DNA of 64,000 nt, from positions 544,887 through 608,886 of the forward strand of contig FJOG01000019.1 in NCBI GenBank assembly GCA_900073065.1. Direction: 5' to 3'. The notes under the pieces were generated by a model, which saw only the letters and a list, made by a program, of their open reading frames with translations, had not been told where the DNA came from and did no database searches. Positions within the stretch are counted from its first letter, which is position 1; every line of letters begins with the position of its first letter. The DNA is from Phialocephala subalpina. Lineage: Eukaryota; Ascomycota; Leotiomycetes; Helotiales; Mollisiaceae. This document shows, piece after piece, positions 58,115 to 64,000 of the stretch. The translations under genes were made by a program, and so were the position numbers.

Positions 58115-59631
58115 ATGGCTTCGGACGGCCCCCCCAAGACTCCAGCTCTGCCTGGCAGCAATGAAGCTCCTATCAGCGACCGCTCCCCCCCCAAATACGT
58201 CCCTCAGTTCTCTGCTGCCACCGAAATGATCCTCAAGCGCATCCAATCCGGCGCTACGAGTTCCTTCGCGTCGACTGGCATTACTGGTACACCTGCTGGC
58301 TATGAGGCCATGAAGCAATCTGTTATGCAGAGCATGAAGACTACGATGAACATGGAGATTCCGAGCACACCAATTGGATCTGCCAATAGGGCTAGAGCTG
58401 CTAGAGCTTCTGCGAGCGCGTCTCGTGGTTCCGCGACACCGACAGCTGCTTCCGGAAGTGGTGCCAAGGCAAAGGGAAGTGCGAAGGGAAAGGGCGCTGC
58501 AGGAAGAAAGAGAAAGCGAGCAAAGAGCGAGGAGGAGGAAGACACAGAGGAGTCGGATAGCAACATGTCCAAGCTTGGAGGAGATTCTGATTCAGACGGT
58601 TCTGGAGATGTCCCAGTTCTGCCAAAGATGACTCAATCCGGTCGACAAATCGTCAAGCCCCAGCAATTCGCCCCAGCCGACTACGAGCCAGAGAGAAAGA
58701 GACGTGCCCCATCCAGAAAGACACAAGAAGCAGCACTCTGCAAGCGATGCGGCCGCGGTCACAGTCCCGAGAACAACATGATCGTCTTCTGCGATGGCTG
58801 CGACGGAGGCTGGCACCAACAATGTCACGACCCGAAGGTCTCCGACGAAGCTGTCCAAGACGAGAAGGCCCAATGGTTCTGCGCCGACTGCAGCCGCAAG
58901 AAGGGTATCAAGGTCACTCCCGAACCTCCCAAGACCGTGAGCTGGGCTGGTCGAAGCTCCGAAGAGGTATACCAACCCACCAACGAGTTGTAGACGTGAC
59001 TGATACGATCCAGAAAAGAGCATACCTGAACTCCCTTCCTCACCAACACTTAGTCTCCCTCCTCTTGCAGGCGACGACTTTATATCCTAACTTACCGATC
59101 TTCCCGAACACACCTCCGATGGCCGTACCAACAAACGTCCCTTTCCAAGCACAAGCATATGTTCCTCCTCGTCCTGCTACTACTATCCGCACAAATGTAT
59201 ATCCACAACAACCCTTTCCACCTTCTGCAACATCGACCGCCGGTTTATTTTCACGAGCAGAAGCCAATCCCAACGCACCTATAAACTTCATCCGCAAGAT
59301 TCCTCCTGGTTCATCACAATCGCCTGCTCCTACGACCCCAGCATCCATGACCCAATTTCAGCCTCAGTCTCAACCATTCACACATGCATCTTCCGCCCCT
59401 CCACAACTTCCAGCACAAGAAGAAGATAGCAGGGAAAGCACACCTGCGTCTCCACCTTATCCAAAAGCCGGGCAGGGATTGATGACGAAACTTGGTCCAG
59501 ACGAGGAGGATTTGGAGTGGTTGGTTGATAATAATGATTTTGATGCGTTTAGTCATGTGGTTTATGATGCTACGGGCGAAAGAGTGGAAGAAAATGGGGT
59601 GGCTGTTAATGGGACAGGTGTTGTTGCTTGA
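58115..59631 (+). CDS. PHD-finger protein
   Basis: Exons 58115-58966 and 59014-59631 give 489 residues, the 47-nt intron being phase 0. The usual ORF reading stops inside this intron; joining SSEE to KRAYLNSLPHQHLV restores the longer protein. Residues 100-175 are a low-complexity Ala/Gly/Lys/Glu region with a likely nuclear signal (GRKRKRAK). The PHD zinc finger lies at about 209-262: CKRCGRGHSPENNM, VFCDGCDGGWHQQCHD, then WFCADC (C4HC3). The second exon starts with a conserved helix (AYLNSLPHQHLVSLLLQAT) and ends in a Pro/Gln-rich tail with an acidic patch (GPDEEDLEWLVDNNDFD). PHD fingers read histone H3 tails, so a chromatin role in the nucleus is likely. Confidence 0.9.
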
Positions 59632-60616
59632 TTTGGTTTCTTTGCAGACCTAGTCGATTGCATGAAGGATATGGTGTATTGTACGAATCTTGCATGTCCT
59701 TTCTTTCCTTTCTCTTTGATTACTACTGGCGCTGGTGGTTGGCGTTGCATGGCTGTGTATTCAGTTTTCTGGCTAGCTGAAGCCTACAGCAAAGGCCATA
59801 ATGCACAAACAAAAAATGACACTGTACCGAATCTCCCTCTACTATTGTTTGTGAGACTGTCGCCTACAATTCTTGTCCTGAATCCTTTATCATCAATCGC
59901 GTTCTGAAACAATGTCTCCCTCTTTCAAATATCAATGTCCCTCCTTCCTCAGTACAGCCAAAGAATCTCCAATCCAACAACAGCACAAACCATCCCATCA
60001 CACTACAAGTCCAATATCGCCACCCTCTACCCCTTTGTCCGGCTGATCATCGGAGCACTCCAGGATACCTCTCGCCTCCCCCAGCCCCAAGATATGCAAA
60101 AAGTAAAGTCCTCCCATCGCCGATTGGCTCGGGAGAGGAGTTGGTAGGATCGTAAACAAAGACTACCATTTTGCTTATTTAAATCTATACGTGTGATAGC
60201 TATCTCTTGTTCGAGAGCCAGAGTTCAAGCGGAAGGGTGGGTTGGTGGTTTGTGATGTCCTCAGTTTTGGGGAACATTGGGGAAGAGTGTCTGGACTAGG
60301 TGCAAAGGCAATGTCAGATGTCCTAGGCAGTTCTAGAACTTAGGATTGAGACTAGGGCTTAAGATGGAAATGGGGATTTAGCTGCCCATCCTTTTGATCT
60401 ACCTCTGATGAGTTTAGTCCAAGTTTATATGCAAGCATCACGGAACCGAGGCATCAACTAAGTTCAGAAGAAAAGCTGGAAGGTCAGATTCTACGTACTA
60501 ATATACAACCAGAAAGCAATTAAACAGCCTTTCAACTCCTCACACTCCCACCCCAAATTCCCCAATCTCCCTCATTCATTCTCATCCTATCCCACACCCT
60601 CCCCTCCACCAACCAC
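59632..60616. other. Intergenic region between convergent genes
   Basis: About 1 kb of 3' flanks. Nothing recognisable; the frames at 59662-59907 and 59935-60147 (+) lack features. Confidence 0.45.
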
Positions 60617-61949
60617 TCACGCAACACCTTTCGCACCAGGGAATTGGCTGAACTGGGCGGTGTCGTAAGTCTGAAGGTTTGGGCAAGTAACCCCACTTAA
60701 AATCCCACCTACAGCCTTGTTCAGACTCCCCACCAAGCTGTTAAGCAAGCTCAACTCAAGACCCTCCAAAAGATCAGGAGCAGCTTGGAGAACCGCCTGG
60801 AAAACGAAACATTCCAGATTATTCCCCTGCAACAACGTAGCACCATCAAATACCCCCCCGGTCAAATTCTTGATATCCACACCCGTAAACGTATTAACTT
60901 TCCCGGTATTCCCTTCAATATCCAAGAACTGAGGGTACTCCAACGCCGCGGCGAGAACGTCCACCAAGAAGAAAGGGACGGTATATTCGTCGCCGATTGC
61001 GCGCTTGTACCAATTATCGGGGATCTTCTCATGACCTTCCGTCCAGACGAAGTTTCCGCTCTCGCCCGTGATACTGAAGAAACTCTTCAGAACCTCCTGG
61101 TTCAAGACTCCCTCAGGGTGTTCAGCAGACTTATTCCCCATGAATCGATAAATAAATGTATACGCCGCCGGCTGCACCAGCACACCCGAAAATGGCCCAT
61201 TAAAAAAATACGGATTTTTTTCAACACTCTGTTGGAATCTCATAGCACGGAAAGGAGTCAAGACACTCAAGTCGTAATTGGCGGTCGCAGCATCAGGTTG
61301 AAGATCGAACATCTGTTGGAATTGGCTGATGATGACTTTATAGTCATTTCCGTATTGGTAGAGATCCGGGCGGGATGGAGAGACGTCGGACTCGTATTTG
61401 TTGTGAGAGCCAGAGATGCCTTGAGGGGTACCGAGGATGCCTGGGTTGCCGACGGAAGGGGCTGGACCGCCGATAGACCATTTTGTTGCGTCGCCGTCGA
61501 AGATGGCGCCGTATAGGGCGAGGAAACCACCAAGGTCGTTGCCCATGCCGAAGACTATACTTCTGTCAGAAGAGATATTTGGAGATGTGAGGCAGTAACG
61601 TACCATCATATGTGCCGTCGATAAATTGCTGGATGGTAGCAACACCGTTATGTGGAATATATCCGTGGTTGGCCATTGCGTTCAAACCAGGGCAAGGACC
61701 ACGCTGGTCGGTCGACAGGTCAGGGGCGACGAAAGCTTATTCTCCTTGGTTGGATACATATTGCTTTGAAGCGTCGAAGCCGACAGCGCGACGGTTGGCA
61801 TGAAACTTGGCGACAGCAGCTTCGATATCTGCTGCCGCGTGTGCATCTCGCTCCATCTTGGCAGCATATTCGATAGCTGCTGCTGGGAAGGCAATAACTT
61901 CCGAAGCGCACAAGGCAACTGCGCCTATAACGGCTGTTGAGTATCTCAT
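60617..61949 (-). pseudogene. Secreted heme-thiolate haloperoxidase with an in-frame stop
   Basis: Exons 61949-61604 and 61554-60617 would give 427 residues. The start MRYSTAVIGAVALCASEV is a signal peptide. The chloroperoxidase family motif PCPGLNAMANHG carries the Cys that binds heme. GSHNKYESDVS supplies the acid/base region. The C-terminal half is a normal HTP domain (EYTVPFFLVDVLAAALEY). Codon 71 (61739-61737) is TAA, between YVSNQGE and AFVAPDL, upstream of the heme Cys, so the enzyme cannot be made from this frame. A C to T change at a Gln codon would explain it. These enzymes oxidise or halogenate small molecules with hydrogen peroxide, outside the cell. It may be a recent loss or a sequence error. 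Confidence 0.8.
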
Positions 61950-62976
61950 CTTGAAGAAGTGTGTTCGGATTACTAGAGACAAGAAACGTGAAGAACTTCA
62001 CCTGAAATGTGGATAGACCCCTCTGGTTGATATACTTTCTCAGACGGGACCCCTGGCCACCCAAAATGATGTGTCGGACCGCCTCCTCATCATACCATGA
62101 TCGTGAATTTGATCGATTGAAGTTCCACCAAAGCACTAGCTGCCACGGTGTATACGCTTATACACCGCTTAGAGAAATCTACCGGGGCTTGAATTCGGAG
62201 AAGGGAAGTCATCCAGCTGGTCAGCATAACTTAAAGTCTTTTCAATTGGCCAAAAGCGTCATTGGAAATTGTCAGGGCCGACGTAGAGATGCTTGGCCAA
62301 CGCCAAGGGTCAGTGATCGACGGGGTGGCTTACACTAAAGCCACATCCGTCGATATAAGCTTGAAATTGAGGAGAATTTTAGCTGAAGCCGCGGTACTTT
62401 TTAGCCAGATGTGGGTCTGCCGAAACCACTCTCAACATTCGATAGCGGAATTAGCAGTCCCACGCTGAGGCTCGAACTCGAAATGCAACGGGGTTTCGAA
62501 TCAGGAGGCGGTAATTGGCTCCCGTAGGTCCATACTAAAGGACGCCGAGCTGTACCTCCGTAAGGGGGCAAACGACGAAGGATGATCGACGGCATGAAGT
62601 GGACAAAACTGGAAATCCGGGGTAAAAATTTCCTCCCACATCTCGGTCGCCTCGGTTTGGAGTGTGTCAAGAAAATATTGACCTCGCGGGGCCGAAACTT
62701 CGACATTCTGCGGAGATATCTAGGAGACTCTGGTTGAGCACTTTTCGACATCTCTTCCAAGAAGCATCTAAACATGAGTCAAGAGACGAAATCCCATCAC
62801 CTTAATGAAGTGAAGGCTGGATCGGAATGAGACCGTCATCGCTTGGAAAATTGTTGGCATATGAAAGTCCGAGTAGTTCCTGGCCTAATCGTGCTATTCA
62901 AGCCACCAGCGACATCGTCAATCGCCATACGACGATCAACGTTGGCGAACGAAGCTTCGGGACTTCAGAGCCGACT
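61950..62976. other. Intergenic region of about 1 kb
   Basis: No supported gene. The minus frame 62401-62775 has no recognisable features. The haloperoxidase promoter lies at the left end. Confidence 0.4.
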
Positions 62977-63586
62977 TCACATCTGAGTCCTCGTCGTCAT
63001 CGCCCCCTCTTTACTTCCTCTCCAGAACTTCGTCCCAACAGCAACCACTTCCTCAGTGACACCAGGTATGGCATTTCTGACGTAGAAATGGTCGGCCTCA
63101 GGGTTCGCCAGCGCGAGACCAAAAGCACCCTTTGGTTTGTCTTCGTTATCTCTCTCCCCAACCAAGAACTCCTCGTCGATAGTTCCCACTGCAAGTTCTA
63201 TATCTGTGTTGACTCCGTGATTCGTCCATGCAATCGGCGAGCCACACTTGCTGCAGAACGAACGGTAACATCCAGGTGAGGAGTTGTACTCCGCATATGA
63301 GGCTTGGGAAGTCCATGTGATTTCATTCGCAGTAACAGTATGGAAGTTATACACTAGACTGCCGCAATTCTTTCGGCACTGCGTGCATTGGCAGGTGTGA
63401 GGCTAGAAGATCCCTTCATCAGCGCTGTTCCTGCTTCTGCAACTAAGACAATAGTATGCAACTCACCCCGCGTTTCCAGTCATGATCTGGAGAGAAATCG
63501 ATTTGATATCTGACCCCTCCGCACAGACAGCCGCCGGTGATGTTATTTGGTGTAGGGATAGACATTGATGCTGCCAATCCTGACAT
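62977..63586 (-). CDS. GFA/CENP-V family zinc-binding protein
   Basis: Exons 63586-63467 and 63402-62977 give 181 residues, with a 64-nt phase-0 intron (GTGAGT...TCTAG). The start MSGLAASMSIPTPNN has a second in-frame ATG seven codons in. The zinc-site motifs of the family are all present: GGCLCGGVRYQ, then TCQCTQCRKNCGS (joined across the intron), then YRSFCSKCGSPIAW. The next segment GVNTDIELAVGTID is also typical. The family was named for glutathione-dependent formaldehyde-activating enzyme but most fungal members have no proven reaction. Likely cytosolic. Intact. Confidence 0.9.
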
Positions 63587-64000
63587 CGTGGTGGCTTGTT
63601 CGTACTTTTGAATTCGTGATGTGGGCAGGTCGAGACGAAGCAGAGGGCTCTAGATGATCTGTCGAGTCGTGTCGAAGGTTGTTTGGCAATAGCTCGATCG
63701 TGAGTCGTGATAGAAGGTATAGCAGTTGTCTGCAGGAGTTATGTCCAGCTAATACTTACACAAAAGCAGCATTTGGACTGCTGTTGCAGAAGCCCACGCC
63801 CTGCGCTTGCACTCAGTTCCAGGTTTCGGGAATCAGGCAGACGACCGTGGAAGCATTGGCGGACAGCAGTTCCGCGTCGCATGTGAATTGCGTTGATCCC
63901 ATCTCCATCCTGGTGGCATGACGACGGCGAGGTGTGTTGAGCAATGAGAGAGGAGAAGAGAGGTTGATGTTGCGGAAATCTCGGGTGGAGGATTGGCGAT
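63587..64000. other. Right end of the window, no supported gene
   Basis: On the minus strand short ATG frames near 63915 and 63900 run only 18-34 codons. GTAAGT near 63761 could be a 5' UTR donor of the GFA-family gene. Nothing firmer can be said. Confidence 0.35.

Noticed and set aside
61737..61760. A possible 22-nt intron that would remove the TAA in the haloperoxidase
   Set aside because: Far shorter than any credible spliceosomal intron in this window (minimum about 43 nt).
62430..62520. Possible second tRNA because of TTCGA-like words
   Set aside because: No acceptor stem or D-arm could be paired around them on either strand.
1..64000. CRISPR arrays, bacterial-style operons or Shine-Dalgarno sites
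   Set aside because: The DNA is fungal nuclear with spliceosomal introns; no regularly spaced short repeats were seen.

Overview
The window is nuclear DNA of a filamentous ascomycete (Pezizomycotina). Genes are compact and cut by 43-120 nt GT-AG introns, and fungus-specific families are present (C2H2 plus Zn2Cys6 regulator, DUF1749 hydrolase, PTH11/rhodopsin-like remnant, heme haloperoxidase). The only recognisable transposon island is AT-rich and carries RIP-like C:G to T:A mutations. A Leotiomycete is plausible but not proven. The assembly is draft quality: three N gaps, at least two of them probably artefacts, and one likely homopolymer frameshift.

Left part (1-25.4 kb). Gene order: mL40 mitoribosomal protein (partial, -), DUF1749 alpha/beta hydrolase (+), a 3 kb gene-poor stretch, a disordered protein (+), a decayed multi-exon gene (-), cupin (-) diverging from fumarylacetoacetase (+), CocE/NonD-type hydrolase (-), a small hypothetical protein (-), a cysteine-less aldehyde-dehydrogenase-like protein with a C-terminal membrane segment (+), a large zinc-finger regulator (-), LigB-type extradiol dioxygenase (+) and a small secreted protein (-). 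Exon structures were worked out by hand from splice signals and reading frame.

Middle (27.6-40.4 kb). A GH106 alpha-L-rhamnosidase-like pseudogene is split by an 8 kb insertion. The insertion is nested: a Fot1/pogo-type DNA transposon sits in a 47-nt intron of the pseudogene with a TA duplication, and a chromodomain Ty3/Gypsy element with 348-bp LTRs and an ATCTC duplication sits inside its transposase. An aldo-keto reductase (-) follows, with a GGGAA tract and a gap in one intron.

Right part (42-64 kb). Gene remnants, an amidase (-), a tRNA-Arg(TCT) gene, an MFS transporter (+), an FAD monooxygenase (+), a RING-type gene with an internal TGA, a decayed PTH11-like gene (+), a PHD-finger protein (+), a haloperoxidase with an in-frame TAA (-) and a GFA/CENP-V family protein (-).

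The most striking object is the tRNA-Arg(TCT) at 47066-47257. Besides a normal 17-nt anticodon-loop intron it contains two inserts, 51 nt in the D-loop and 52 nt in the T-loop. Both have spliceosomal-intron signals (GTAAGT...CAG and GTAAGC...CTAAC...TAG). Removing all three gives a perfect 72-nt cloverleaf. The second insert splits the Pol III B box. No single pathway links the protein genes. They look like ordinary catabolic, redox and regulatory genes around a decayed transposon island.
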